Origin: Streptomyces althioticus
Lineage (GTDB): Bacteria; Actinomycetota; Actinomycetes; Streptomycetales; Streptomycetaceae
Direction: 5' to 3'
Assembly: GCA_014649355.1 (NCBI GenBank)
Contig: BMSW01000016.1
Coordinates: 62,001 to 126,000 of the forward strand
Length of the DNA: 64,000 bases
Position numbers and translations under genes: made by a program. Shown piece after piece: positions 15,991-23,917 of this stretch. The notes under the pieces are model-generated. The model ran no database searches and was not told where the DNA came from. It was given only the letters and a program-made list of their open reading frames with translations. The stretch's first letter is position 1. The number at the start of each line of letters is the position of its first letter.

Positions 15991-16022
15991 ACGGCCCGGC
16001 ACACCTCGGTGTGCCGGGCCGT
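15991..16022. terminator. Bidirectional terminator between PLP-lyase and ACT-GNAT genes
   Basis: A perfect 15-bp stem with core arm GGCCCGGCACACC (15993-16005), a 2-nt loop and its complement (16008-16020), followed on the plus strand by TTTCC. It lies between two convergent genes. Confidence 0.85.
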
Positions 16023-16047
16023 TTTCCGTAGCCGTGCCGCGGGTCGG

Positions 16048-17319
16048 TCAGTGACGGAAGACCCGCTGATCCGGCGTCGGTGTGCCGGCGGCCGAGGCGG
16101 CGTCCAGGCGGGCGGTGATGACGAGGGTGCCCTCCTCGATCTGGTAGTCGAGGGGGAGGCCCAGGCCGCGCATCGCGGCGACCATGCCCGTGTTGGACGC
16201 CTGCGTCACGGCGTACACGTGGGCGCAGCCCGCCTCGACCGCCATGCCCACCAGCCGGGACAGCAACTCCGCGCCGATGCCCCGCCGCTGCCAGGCGTCC
16301 TCGACGATCAGCGCCACCTCGGTCTCGTCACCGTCCCACAGCAGGTGGCCGAGGGCGACGATGTCGCCGGACGCGGTCTGCGCGGCGAGCGTGCGGCCGA
16401 AGCGCGGGCTGAGCAGGTGGTTCAGGTAGCGGCTCGCGTCACCGACCGGCCCGTGGTAGCGGCGTCGCAGGGTCTCGGCGGAGCACCGCTCGTGCATGTC
16501 CCGCGCGGCGTCCAGGTCGGCGGTGTCCGCGCGGCGCACGGAGACATGACCGCCCTCGGACAGGGTCAGCACGTCGCGGCCGCCCGGCATCCGCGGACCG
16601 AGCCGGGCGTCCAGCTCGACGAGCGCCCGCGCGCGGGCGAACTCCGTGGGGGTGAACGGCAGATACGGCCGCTCGACGGTGAGGACACCGCCCTCCGGAT
16701 CGCGCAGCCGGATCACGGTGTCCTCCAGGATGCCCTCCGGAGGCACGGCCGAGGGCCCGGCGCCGAACGCCGTGGCGGGCTGGGAGCGGATCGTGCAGCG
16801 ACCCAGCAACTGGCGCAACGCCAGCGGGAGTTCGGCAGCGTCCGTCGCGGTGCGGGCGGCCAGCGCCAGCATCCGGGTCGGGCCGTCCACCAGGTCGTGG
16901 GCGTCGGCCCGCTCGGCCCAGGTGTCCGTGCCGCCGCCCGCCGCGACCGCCGCGGTGAGGTCCGTGCCGGCCGGGACGCGCAGCAGGAACTCGTCGACGG
17001 TGTGCGCGCCCAGCGGGTGCGTCTGCAGGCTCAGGATGTCGACCCGCCGCTCGGCCAGCGCCGTGCACAGGGCGGCCAGCGCGCCCGGCTCGTCCCGCAC
17101 CGTCGTCCGCATCCGCCACAGCACGCTCTCGACCGCCGCCGGTTCGGGCGACGGCGGAGCGCCGCCGGTATCGTGCGCCGGCGGCGCGTGGCCGTGGCGG
17201 CGTGTCCGCCATGCGTGCAGCGCCTCGCCGCAGCGGGCGGCACGGGCGAGCGGGTTCCAGCGGCGGGGCGTGCGCCCTCCGTCACGGTCGTTCGTCACGT
17301 CAAACATGTCTCGACTCAT
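16048..17319 (-). CDS. ACT-domain plus GNAT acetyltransferase fusion
   Basis: A 423-residue protein. After a basic leader, residues about 75-150 form an ACT-like ligand domain (R-M-R-T-T-V-R-D-E-P-G-A-L-A-A-L followed by L-S-L-Q-T-H). The C-terminal part (about 265-405) is a GNAT domain with the acetyl-CoA loop E-D-A-W-Q-R-R-G-I-G-A-E-L-L and A-V-T-Q-A-S-N-T-G-M. Such fusions are probably amino-acid-regulated acetyltransferases of proteins or metabolites; the substrate is unknown. ATG 17319 (or 17307) starts it; neither has a good ribosome-binding site. It is downstream of phoD on the same strand, separated by 85 bp containing a perfect 14-bp palindrome. Confidence 0.78.
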   Translation of the reverse strand: MSRDMFDVTNDRDGGRTPRRWNPLARAARCGEALHAWRTRRHGHAPPAHDTGGAPPSPEPAAVESVLWRMRTTVRDEPGALAALCTALAERRVDILSLQTHPLGAHTVDEFLLRVPAGTDLTAAVAAGGGTDTWAERADAHDLVDGPTRMLALAARTATDAAELPLALRQLLGRCTIRSQPATAFGAGPSAVPPEGILEDTVIRLRDPEGGVLTVERPYLPFTPTEFARARALVELDARLGPRMPGGRDVLTLSEGGHVSVRRADTADLDAARDMHERCSAETLRRRYHGPVGDASRYLNHLLSPRFGRTLAAQTASGDIVALGHLLWDGDETEVALIVEDAWQRRGIGAELLSRLVGMAVEAGCAHVYAVTQASNTGMVAAMRGLGLPLDYQIEEGTLVITARLDAASAAGTPTPDQRVFRH

Positions 17320-17343
17320 ACAGTCACTGTGAAGGAATCGTGT

Positions 17344-17357
17344 TTCGTGATCACGAA
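17344..17357. promoter_or_regulatory. 14-bp perfect palindrome upstream of the ACT-GNAT gene
   Basis: TTCGTGATCACGAA is a perfect palindrome 25-38 nt before the start codon. It is bracketed by CAGTCACTGT (17321-17330) and ACTGTGACTG (17361-17370), inverted repeats with 9 of 10 matches. This is a good operator candidate; the regulator is unknown. Confidence 0.5.
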
Positions 17358-17404
17358 CGTACTGTGACTGACGAGTAAAGCCCGCTTCTGTCCGAAATGC
17401 TGTG

Positions 17405-18970
17405 TTACTGACCAACGAGGCCCGGCCGAAGTGTCTTCCTGAACAGCACCGCGCCGCCCATCTCCCGCAGCCGCACGGTGAGTTCACCACTGCTGCCGTC
17501 GATGGCCACCTCGCCGAAGAACTGGTACCCGCCGAGGGGGGAGACGTTCGCGGTGGCGGGCGCCTTCACGAACACCCGCTCCGGACCGAACGTCCCGTCC
17601 AGCTCCGTGGCCGGGAACGCGCCCGCGTTGAGCGGCCCGGAGACGAACTCCCAGAACGGCTCGAAATCGCCGAACGCCGCCCGCTCGGGGTGGTAGTGCT
17701 GCGCGGAGGTGTGGTGCACGTCGGTCGTCAGCCACACCGTCCCGGTGATCCTCCGGTGCTTGACGAACCGCAACAGCTCCGCGATCTGCAGCTCCCGCCC
17801 CAGCGGCGCCCCGGGGTCGCCCTGCGCCACCGCCTCGACGTGCGGACGCCCTTCGGTGGTGTCGGGCACGACCAGCCCTACCGGCATGTCGGCCGCGATC
17901 ACCTTCCACACCGCCCGCGACCGCGCCAGCTCCCGCTTCAGCCACTCCAGTTGCTCCCGGCCGAGGATGCCCTGCGGGTCGACGGTCTGGTCACCGGGCG
18001 AGTTGGCGTTCCGGTACGTCCTCATGTCCAGCACGAACACGTCGAGCAGCGGGCCCTGCCGCACCACCCTGTGGATACGCCCCTCCCGGGTGCCGGGCCG
18101 CAGCGTCGACACGGGGAAGTACTCGCCGAACGCCCGCCGGGCGCGGGCCGCCAGCACGTCGACGCTCTTCTCGGTGTACCGGGTGTCGGTGTCGGCGATC
18201 TGCTGCCCCGGGTACCAGTTGTTGCGCACCTCGTGGTCGTCCCACTGGACGATCGACGGCACCCGGGCGTTGAACCGGCGCAGATGCTCGTCCAGCAGGT
18301 TGTAGCGGAAGTTGCCGCGGAACTCCGCGAGGGTCTCCGCGACCTTGGACTTCTCCTCGGTGGTGATGTTCCGCCAGAGACCGCCGTCCGGCAGTTCGGC
18401 GGTCGCGGCGATCGGCCCGTCGGCGTAGACGGTGTCCCCGCTGAACAGGAAGAAGTCCGGGTCGAGCCGGGCCATGGCGTCGAAGATGCGGTAGCCGCCG
18501 AACGCCGGGTTGATGCCCCAGCCCTGCCCGGCCAGGTCGCCCGACCACACGAACCGCACCCCGTCCCGCCGCCGGTCCGGCACCGTACGGAAGGTTCCGG
18601 CGACAGGTGCGCTCGTACGGCGCGGATCGTCGGGGTCGGCGAGCAGCACCCGGTAGTGGATCTGCTCGCCGGGCGGCAGTCCGCGAAGCCGTGTGATGCC
18701 GGTGAAGTCGGTTCCGGGACCGAGCAACGGCCCCGGCACCCTGCGGGCGTTGCGGAACGACTCCGTCGCGGAGGTCTCGACGATCATCCGCGCCGGCCGG
18801 TCCGACCGCACCCACACCAGCGCGGAGTCACGGCTGACGTCGCCGGCCTGCACGCCCCACTCGGCGGAGGGCCGCCCCGACCGGGTGAACGCGGGCAGGG
18901 CCAGCCCCGCCGGGAGAGCAAGGGACCCCTTCAACAGGGAGCGACGGCCGGGCAGCGGACGGATCACCAT
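17405..18970 (-). CDS. Secreted alkaline phosphatase, PhoD family
   Basis: A 521-residue phosphodiesterase/alkaline phosphatase of the PhoD type. A twin-arginine signal R-R-S-L-L-K-G lies near residue 10, followed by a hydrophobic stretch, so export is by Tat. An N-terminal fibronectin-like domain precedes the metallophosphatase core, in which the metal-binding blocks F-V-W-S-G-D-L-A, F-S-G-D-T-V-Y-A-D, Q-W-D-D-H-E-V-R-N-N and T-D-V-H-H-T can be seen. The active site uses Fe3+ and Ca2+ in characterised members. ATG 18970 has GGAGG 7 nt upstream. A PHO-box-like repeat 50-70 nt further up suggests PhoP control under phosphate limitation. Confidence 0.88.
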   Translation of the reverse strand: MVIRPLPGRRSLLKGSLALPAGLALPAFTRSGRPSAEWGVQAGDVSRDSALVWVRSDRPARMIVETSATESFRNARRVPGPLLGPGTDFTGITRLRGLPPGEQIHYRVLLADPDDPRRTSAPVAGTFRTVPDRRRDGVRFVWSGDLAGQGWGINPAFGGYRIFDAMARLDPDFFLFSGDTVYADGPIAATAELPDGGLWRNITTEEKSKVAETLAEFRGNFRYNLLDEHLRRFNARVPSIVQWDDHEVRNNWYPGQQIADTDTRYTEKSVDVLAARARRAFGEYFPVSTLRPGTREGRIHRVVRQGPLLDVFVLDMRTYRNANSPGDQTVDPQGILGREQLEWLKRELARSRAVWKVIAADMPVGLVVPDTTEGRPHVEAVAQGDPGAPLGRELQIAELLRFVKHRRITGTVWLTTDVHHTSAQHYHPERAAFGDFEPFWEFVSGPLNAGAFPATELDGTFGPERVFVKAPATANVSPLGGYQFFGEVAIDGSSGELTVRLREMGGAVLFRKTLRPGLVGQ

Positions 18971-19019
18971 GAGTACGCCTCCGTGGGGTGGGGTCGGGTG
19001 CACACCCACACCTACGCCG

Positions 19020-19041
19020 ACCATGGAAACGCCGGATGAAC
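19020..19041 (-). promoter_or_regulatory. Candidate PHO box upstream of phoD-type gene
   Basis: Reading the minus strand, GTTCATCCGGC (10 of 11 to the PHO-box unit GTTCACCCGGC) is followed at once by a weaker second 11-mer GTTTCCATGGT. Paired 11-bp direct repeats are the binding unit of PhoP in Streptomyces. The site lies 50-71 nt before the start codon. Confidence 0.45.
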
Positions 19042-19107
19042 AACACGCTGAGAGGGGCGCCGGGAACCGCGCGACAAGCCCTCACCGGCCCGCAGTGCAC
19101 GTACGGC

Positions 19108-19938
19108 CTAACGACTCCCGTCCAGCAGAACCCGCGCCACCAACGCCGGATCATCGTTCATCGGCACATGCCCACACCCCGGCAGCCGCACCAGCCGCGC
19201 CCGCGGAATGATCTGCTTCGCCCGCACCCCCTGCCGGGGGATCAGCAACCGGTCCCGCGCGCCCCACGCGACCGTCACCGGAACACCCCGCACGTCCTCC
19301 GTGAACTGCACGGACCCGCCCGCGCGCAACGTCCGCGCGAAGCCCGTCGCCTCGGCCAGCGCGCGGGTCTCGGCGACCACCGCCTCCGGTGCCCGCCGTC
19401 CGGGACGGGCGTAGATCGTGCTGGTCAGCGCGGTCCGCCCGACCGCCGACCGGGCCAGCCCCTCCACCATCCGCTCCGGCATCCGCCCCGCGATCCCCCG
19501 CATGGCGGACAGCACGGTGAACGCGTACCGCCGCTCGGCCGGCGTCCAGAAGCCGGCGGGGGACAGCGCCGTCACCGACCGGACCAGCCGCGCCCGGCCC
19601 ATCTCCAGGGCGAGCAGCCCGCCCAGGGAGTTGCCCGCGACGTGCGGGCGGTCCAGCTCCAGCGCCTCGCACAGTCCGCCGAGCGCGGTGGTCATGGTGG
19701 GCAGGTCGTGGTCGAGGCCGTCGGGCAGGGCGGGGGAGGCGCCGAAGCCGGGCAGGTCCACGGCGATCACCTCGCGCTCGGTGGCCAGGATGTCCACGAC
19801 CGGGTCCCAGGCCTGCCGGTGGTGCCCGATGCCGTGCAGCAGAAGCAGCGGTTCACCGCGCCCCACGCGCGCGTAGGACAGGGTGACGGACTGCGGGCCC
19901 CGCGGAGAGGGGACCTGATAGGTGACGGTCGCGGACAT
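19108..19938 (-). CDS. Alpha/beta-fold hydrolase
   Basis: A 276-residue hydrolase with the standard order: oxyanion strand L-L-L-L-H-G-I-G, the D-L-P-G-F-G-A-S loop, nucleophile elbow G-N-S-L-G-G (serine near residue 95), an acid in W-G-A-R-D-R, and the catalytic histidine in G-C-G-H-V-P-M. It resembles haloalkane/ester hydrolases and non-heme peroxidase-like enzymes; the substrate is not predictable. GAGGAG directly precedes ATG 19938. It is divergent from an ECF41 sigma factor, whose usual partners are small redox or hydrolase-like enzymes, so it may be that factor's target. Confidence 0.85.
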   Translation of the reverse strand: MSATVTYQVPSPRGPQSVTLSYARVGRGEPLLLLHGIGHHRQAWDPVVDILATEREVIAVDLPGFGASPALPDGLDHDLPTMTTALGGLCEALELDRPHVAGNSLGGLLALEMGRARLVRSVTALSPAGFWTPAERRYAFTVLSAMRGIAGRMPERMVEGLARSAVGRTALTSTIYARPGRRAPEAVVAETRALAEATGFARTLRAGGSVQFTEDVRGVPVTVAWGARDRLLIPRQGVRAKQIIPRARLVRLPGCGHVPMNDDPALVARVLLDGSR

Positions 19939-20024
19939 GAGGTGCTCCTCGTTCGGACTCGCGGATGGCGGACGGGGGCCTGCGGAGGCCTTGTCCCAAC
20001 GTCGTAGACAGCTTGTCAGCAATT

Positions 20025-20040
20025 GCTACCGGCGGGTAGC
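20025..20040. promoter_or_regulatory. Inverted repeat in the hydrolase/ECF41 divergent region
   Basis: GCTACC-GGCG-GGTAGC has 6-bp perfect arms and lies about 45-60 nt before the sigma-factor start and 87-102 nt before the hydrolase start. I could not fit an ECF41 consensus promoter at the right spacing. Confidence 0.35.
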
Positions 20041-20085
20041 CCGTCACGCCTGGACACCGCGGGGCACGTCCGCTGGGATGGCCGG

Positions 20086-20973
20086 GTGACCGCCGACACC
20101 GCGACCACCCTCTTCGAGGCACACCGCCCCGCCCTCATGGGCGTCGCCTACCGCATGCTGGGCCGTGCGGCCGACGCCGAGGACGTCGTCCAGGACGCCT
20201 GGCTGCGCTGGTCCGGCGCCGACCGGGCCGAGGTCCGCGACCCACGCGGATTCCTCGTGCGGATCACCACCCGCCTCGCCGTCGACCGGCTGCGGCAGGT
20301 CAAGGCGCGCGGCGAGACCTACGTCGGCCCCTGGCTGCCCGAGCCCTACGTCACCGACTTCGGCGGCACCGTGACGGACTCCGCGGAGCGCGCCGTGCTC
20401 GCCGACTCCGTGTCCCTCGCGGTACTCGTCGTCCTGGAGACGCTTTCCCCGCTGGAACGCGCGGTGTTCGTGCTGAGGGAGGCGTTCGGCTACCCGTACG
20501 CCGACATCGCGGCCATGCTCGACCGCGGCGAGGCGGCCGTACGCCAGCTCGGTACCCGCGCCCGCCGCCATGTCGACGAACGGCGCCCCCGCTACGACGT
20601 CGACCCCGCCCGCCGCCGCGACCTCACCGAACGCTTCCTGGACGCGGCGGCCGGGGGAGACCTGGCGGGCCTGATGGAGCTGCTCGCCCCGGACGTCCGG
20701 CTCGTCGGCGACAGCGGCGGCAAGGCACGCGCCCCGCTGCGGGTCCTGGAGGGCGCCGACCACGTGGCCCGCTTCTTCGCCGGGGTGGCCGCCAAGGGGG
20801 TGCCGGACGTGTCCGTGCGCATGGTCGAGCTCAACGGCGGTCCCGCCGTGCTCGTGCTGTCCGGCGGGAAGCCCGACGCGGTCGTGCAGATCGACGCCGA
20901 CGGCGACCGGATCCGCACGGTCTACGTGGTCCGCAACCCCGACAAGCTGGCCGCCCTCACCGCGCTCCCGTAG
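20086..20973 (+). CDS. ECF41-type RNA polymerase sigma factor (SigJ-like)
   Basis: A 295-residue extracytoplasmic-function sigma factor with a SnoaL-like C-terminal extension. Sigma-2 carries R-P-A-L-M-G-V-A-Y-R-M-L-G and D-A-E-D-V-V-Q-D-A-W-L-R-W; sigma-4 carries L-S-P-L-E-R-A-V-F-V-L-R-E-A-F-G-Y-P-Y. The extension (about 185-290) ends with the diagnostic N-P-D-K-L motif and has D-S-G-G-K where the family has D-G-G-G-K. In ECF41 factors this extension acts as a built-in regulator instead of an anti-sigma protein. GTG 20086 is the likely start. A strong terminator follows at 20998-21024. Confidence 0.9.
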   Translation: MTADTATTLFEAHRPALMGVAYRMLGRAADAEDVVQDAWLRWSGADRAEVRDPRGFLVRITTRLAVDRLRQVKARGETYVGPWLPEPYVTDFGGTVTDSAERAVLADSVSLAVLVVLETLSPLERAVFVLREAFGYPYADIAAMLDRGEAAVRQLGTRARRHVDERRPRYDVDPARRRDLTERFLDAAAGGDLAGLMELLAPDVRLVGDSGGKARAPLRVLEGADHVARFFAGVAAKGVPDVSVRMVELNGGPAVLVLSGGKPDAVVQIDADGDRIRTVYVVRNPDKLAALTALP

Positions 20974-20997
20974 GCCCCTCGCGCCCCTCCCGCACGA

Positions 20998-21024
20998 GCC
21001 CCCGGCGCACCGCGCGCCGGGGGC
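20998..21024. terminator. Terminator after the ECF41 sigma-factor gene
   Basis: GC-only stem of 11 bp: GCCCCCGGCGC (20998-21008), loop ACCGC, complement at 21014-21024. No U-tract, as is common in Streptomyces. Confidence 0.75.
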
Positions 21025-21042
21025 GGTCCGGCGCGCCGCCGA

Positions 21043-21077
21043 TTGGTATTGACCAAGTCCTGCGGCCCCCCTATCGT
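21043..21077 (+). promoter_or_regulatory. gntR promoter with overlapping operator
   Basis: A -35 TTGACC (21049-21054) and -10 TATCGT (21072-21077) are separated by 17 bp. The -35 lies inside the inverted repeat TTGGT-ATTG-ACCAA (21043-21056), a plausible binding site for the GntR protein itself. Confidence 0.6.
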
Positions 21078-21152
21078 CGCGTAGAAGTGAAACAACCTTT
21101 AATAAACAAGGGCGCTAAAACGCCGCCGGACACGGCGATCGTGGAGGACAGG

Positions 21153-21914
21153 GTGGGGACCACGCAGCTGGAATCGGTGCCGGAACCGAAGTACTGGCAT
21201 CTGAAGACCGTGCTCACCGAGGCGCTGGACTCGGAGTTCTCCGTGGGCGAGATCCTGCCCAACGAGCGCGACCTCGCCGCCCGCTTCGGCGTCGCGCGCG
21301 CCACGCTCCGGCAGGCCCTGGAGCAGCTCGAACTGGAAGGCCGGCTCCAGCGCCGCCGCGGGGTGGGCACCACCGTCGCCCCGCCGCGCATGGGCGTCTC
21401 CGTCGGCAGCGAGCAGCACGCCTGGCCCGGCGGCCCGGACGACGCGTGGCACGCCGTGGACTGCCGGCTCGAGGTGCCGCCCGCCGCGCTCGCCGAGTCC
21501 CTGGTGACCGGCAGCGACGAGGCCGTGCACGTCGTGCGCCGCTCCCGCGTCTCGCGCGGCCAGCCCGTCGCGTCCGAGCTGCTGTACATCCCGGCCGCCT
21601 CGGTGCCCGACCTGTCCGGCATCGACGCCCCGTCCGGTGCGGCGCGCGCCCGCGCGGTGCTGCGGGAACTGCAGCGCCTCGAGCTGGAGCGCCAGGAGAA
21701 CGCGGTGGAGCTCGGCTCGGCCGGCGCGGACGAGGCGAGGGAACTGGACCGCCTGCCCGGCGCCCCCGTCCTCGTCGTCACCACCCGCTACATCGCCCGC
21801 GGCCGCACCGCCGCCCTCTCGGTGGCCACCTACCGCGCGGACACCTGCCGCCTGACCTTCGGCGACTCCGGCGGCGTCGAGATACACCACGGCCCGGAGC
21901 GCCAGGCCTCCTGA
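21153..21914 (+). CDS. GntR-family (HutC/UTRA-type) transcriptional regulator
   Basis: A 253-residue regulator with an N-terminal winged helix-turn-helix (Y-W-H-L-K-T-V-L-T-E-A-L, then L-P-N-E-R-D-L-A-A-R-F-G-V-A-R-A-T-L-R-Q-A-L, residues about 12-75) and a UTRA effector domain (about 95-240, with V-V-R-R-S-R-V-S-R-G-Q-P-V-A-S-E and Y-I-P-A-A). GTG 21153 is chosen for the excellent GGAGG 5 nt upstream. A longer reading from GTG 21087 would start 9 nt after the -10 box but uses AT-rich codons including TTA, unlike the gene body. Related factors sense sugar phosphates or histidine derivatives; the ligand here is unknown. Confidence 0.87.
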   Translation: MGTTQLESVPEPKYWHLKTVLTEALDSEFSVGEILPNERDLAARFGVARATLRQALEQLELEGRLQRRRGVGTTVAPPRMGVSVGSEQHAWPGGPDDAWHAVDCRLEVPPAALAESLVTGSDEAVHVVRRSRVSRGQPVASELLYIPAASVPDLSGIDAPSGAARARAVLRELQRLELERQENAVELGSAGADEARELDRLPGAPVLVVTTRYIARGRTAALSVATYRADTCRLTFGDSGGVEIHHGPERQAS

Positions 21915-21941
21915 GCCACGCGCCTTCTGACGCACGGTCGA

Positions 21942-21968
21942 CGCGCCGTGGGCTCGGCCCACGGCGCG
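21942..21968. terminator. Bidirectional terminator between gntR and ROK genes
   Basis: A 12-bp stem, core GCGCCGTGGGC (21943-21953) and its complement (21957-21967), with a 3-nt loop, between convergent genes. No U-tract. Confidence 0.75.
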
Positions 21969-21974
21969 CGCACG

Positions 21975-23132
21975 TCAGCGGCGCGCCGTGACCGTGCCCT
22001 CCACGGCGAACAGCTGCTCCTCGACATGGTCGAGCGCCAGCCGCACCGCGCCCGTCGCCACCGCCGCCTCGCCCAGCAGGGACAGGGTGACCTCCGGCGG
22101 GCGCAGGCAGTAGCGGGCCAGCTCGCGGCGCAGCGGCTCCAGCACCCCGTCGAGACCGGCCGCCCAGCCCCCGATCACGACCAGCTCCGGGTCGAGCGCC
22201 AGCACCAGCGCCGCCACGTCGTGCACCAGCCGCTGGATGAAGCGGTCCATCGCCGCCATCGCCCGCTGGTCGCCCCGACGCGCCTGCGCGAACACCTGCG
22301 CCACGGCCTGCTCGTCCAGCGGGTGCAGCGGCTCGTCCGTGGTCGACAGCAGCGTCTCCGGCGTCGCCTCACGCCCCAGCAGATGCAGCGCCCCGATCTC
22401 GCCGGCCGCGCCGCCGTACCCCCGGTGCAGCCGCCCGCCGATGAGCGAACCGGCCCCCGGGCTCAGTCCCGCCAGCACGAACACCACGTCGTCGCGGCCC
22501 TTCGCCGAGCCCTTCCAGTGTTCCGCGACCACCGCCGCGTTGGCGTCGTTCTCCACCAGCACCGGGCACGCGAAGGAACGGCTCAGCCGCTCACCGAGAC
22601 TCAGCCCCGTCCAGCCGGGCAACGCCGTGCCCAGCCGCACCGTGCCGTCCGCGTCGACGATGCCGGGGGTGCCCACACCGACCGCCCGCAGCGAGCCGCG
22701 CGGCACACCGGCCCGCCGCAGCAGCTCCGCGACGGCCGCCCGCAGCCGGTCCAGACGCTCGTCGGCGTCGACCGTCTCGTCCACGTCGCGCACCTGCGCG
22801 CCGATCACCCGGCCGTCCAGGTCGGCCAGCAGCGCGGCCACCCGGTGCACGCCGATCTCCAGGCCCAGCAGATGCCCCGCCTCCGCCCGGAAGCGGAACC
22901 GCCGCGCCGGGCGGCCCTGACGGCGTGCGGCGCCCTCGTCGGCCGCCGCCTCCACGACCAGACCCGCCTCGATCAGACCCTCCACGACGCCCTCGACGGT
23001 CGGCCGGGACAGCCCCGTCACCCGGGTCACCTCGGTCAGCGTCGCGCAGTCCGTCGCCCGCAACGCGTGCAGCACCACCGCGGAGTTGATCCTCCGCAGC
23101 AGCGAGGGATCCCCGCCGGTCAGCCGACCCAC
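21975..23132 (-). CDS. ROK-family transcriptional regulator (sugar-kinase fold)
   Basis: A 385-residue NagC/XylR-type regulator: an N-terminal winged helix-turn-helix (L-R-R-I-N-S-A-V-V-L-H-A-L-R, then G-L-S-R-P-T-V-E-G-V-V) and a ROK domain with G-L-E-I-G-V, G-V-G-T-P-G-I-V-D, V-E-N-D-A-N-A-A and G-Y-G-G-A-A-G-E-I-G. The zinc-binding cysteine cluster C-x-C-G-x-x-G-C that normally follows is absent; this stretch reads L-L-G-R-E-A-T-P-E-T-L-L. The protein may therefore lack zinc and kinase activity and act purely as a sensor. GTG 23132 has GGGAGG upstream. It converges with gntR. Confidence 0.87.
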   Translation of the reverse strand: MGRLTGGDPSLLRRINSAVVLHALRATDCATLTEVTRVTGLSRPTVEGVVEGLIEAGLVVEAAADEGAARRQGRPARRFRFRAEAGHLLGLEIGVHRVAALLADLDGRVIGAQVRDVDETVDADERLDRLRAAVAELLRRAGVPRGSLRAVGVGTPGIVDADGTVRLGTALPGWTGLSLGERLSRSFACPVLVENDANAAVVAEHWKGSAKGRDDVVFVLAGLSPGAGSLIGGRLHRGYGGAAGEIGALHLLGREATPETLLSTTDEPLHPLDEQAVAQVFAQARRGDQRAMAAMDRFIQRLVHDVAALVLALDPELVVIGGWAAGLDGVLEPLRRELARYCLRPPEVTLSLLGEAAVATGAVRLALDHVEEQLFAVEGTVTARR

Positions 23133-23240
23133 CGTCCGTCCTCCCAGCTCGTGCGCGTGTTGGGCGGATCGTACTCGGCGCCGCGCACCCCGGCGACCAC
23201 CGGGCGGACACCCCCGCGACCCCGCCCCCGCACGGCCCGC

Positions 23241-23903
23241 TCAGCCCGGCGCCACGAACCCCGACTCGTACGCCGTGATCACCGCCTGCGTCCGGTCCCG
23301 CGCGCCCAGCTTCGCCAGCACGGCGCTCACATGCGACTTCACCGTCTCCGTGCCGACCACGAGACGCGCGGCGATCTCCGCGTTCGACAGCCCACGCGCC
23401 ATCAGCCGGAGCACTTCGCCCTCCCGTTCGGTGAGCCGGGCCCGCTCCAGCGCGGCGCGTGCCGCGCGGTTCCCGCCGCCCTCGCCGTACTCGGCCGCCA
23501 GCTGCCGTACCGAGGCGGGGAACAGCAGCGACTCGCCCTCGGCGATCAGCCGCACGGCGTGCACGATCTCCGCCGGCCGGGCCCGCTTCAGCAGGAACCC
23601 GTCCGCCCCGGCGCGCAGCGCCTCGTACACGTACTCGTCGTTCTCGAACGTCGTCACCACGAGGATCTTCGGCGGGTCGGGCACCGTCCGCAGCAGCGCG
23701 CGCGTGGCCTCGATGCCGTCCAGCAGCGGCATCCGTACGTCCATGGCGACCACGTCGGGGCGCAGCTGCCGCACCAGCGGGATCACCGCCGCGCCGTCGG
23801 CCGCCTCCCCGGCGACCTCGATGTCCGGCTGCGCCTCCAGCACGGCCCGGAGCCCCGCGCGCACCAGGGGCTCGTCGTCGACGAGGAGCACTGTGACCGG
23901 CAT
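23241..23903 (-). CDS. NarL/LuxR-type response regulator
   Basis: A 220-residue response regulator. The receiver domain (1-120) has the acidic pair V-D-D-E-P, the phosphorylated aspartate in A-M-D-V-R-M-P and the conserved lysine in G-F-L-L-K; the C-terminal LuxR domain (about 150-215) has L-T-E-R-E-G-E-V-L-R-L-M-A-R-G and T-V-K-S-H-V-S-A-V-L-A-K-L. It follows its sensor kinase with 14 bp between, so the two form one operon. The divergent ABC exporter genes start about 100 bp from the kinase start and are the likely regulon, a very common Streptomyces arrangement. Confidence 0.92.
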   Translation of the reverse strand: MPVTVLLVDDEPLVRAGLRAVLEAQPDIEVAGEAADGAAVIPLVRQLRPDVVAMDVRMPLLDGIEATRALLRTVPDPPKILVVTTFENDEYVYEALRAGADGFLLKRARPAEIVHAVRLIAEGESLLFPASVRQLAAEYGEGGGNRAARAALERARLTEREGEVLRLMARGLSNAEIAARLVVGTETVKSHVSAVLAKLGARDRTQAVITAYESGFVAPG

Positions 23904-23917
23904 CCGGCCAGCGTAGA

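Noticed and set aside
20014..20045. ECF41 promoter between the hydrolase and sigma-factor genes
   Set aside because: TGTCAGC and CGTC occur but are 21 bp apart, not the roughly 16 bp I expect, so I did not call it.
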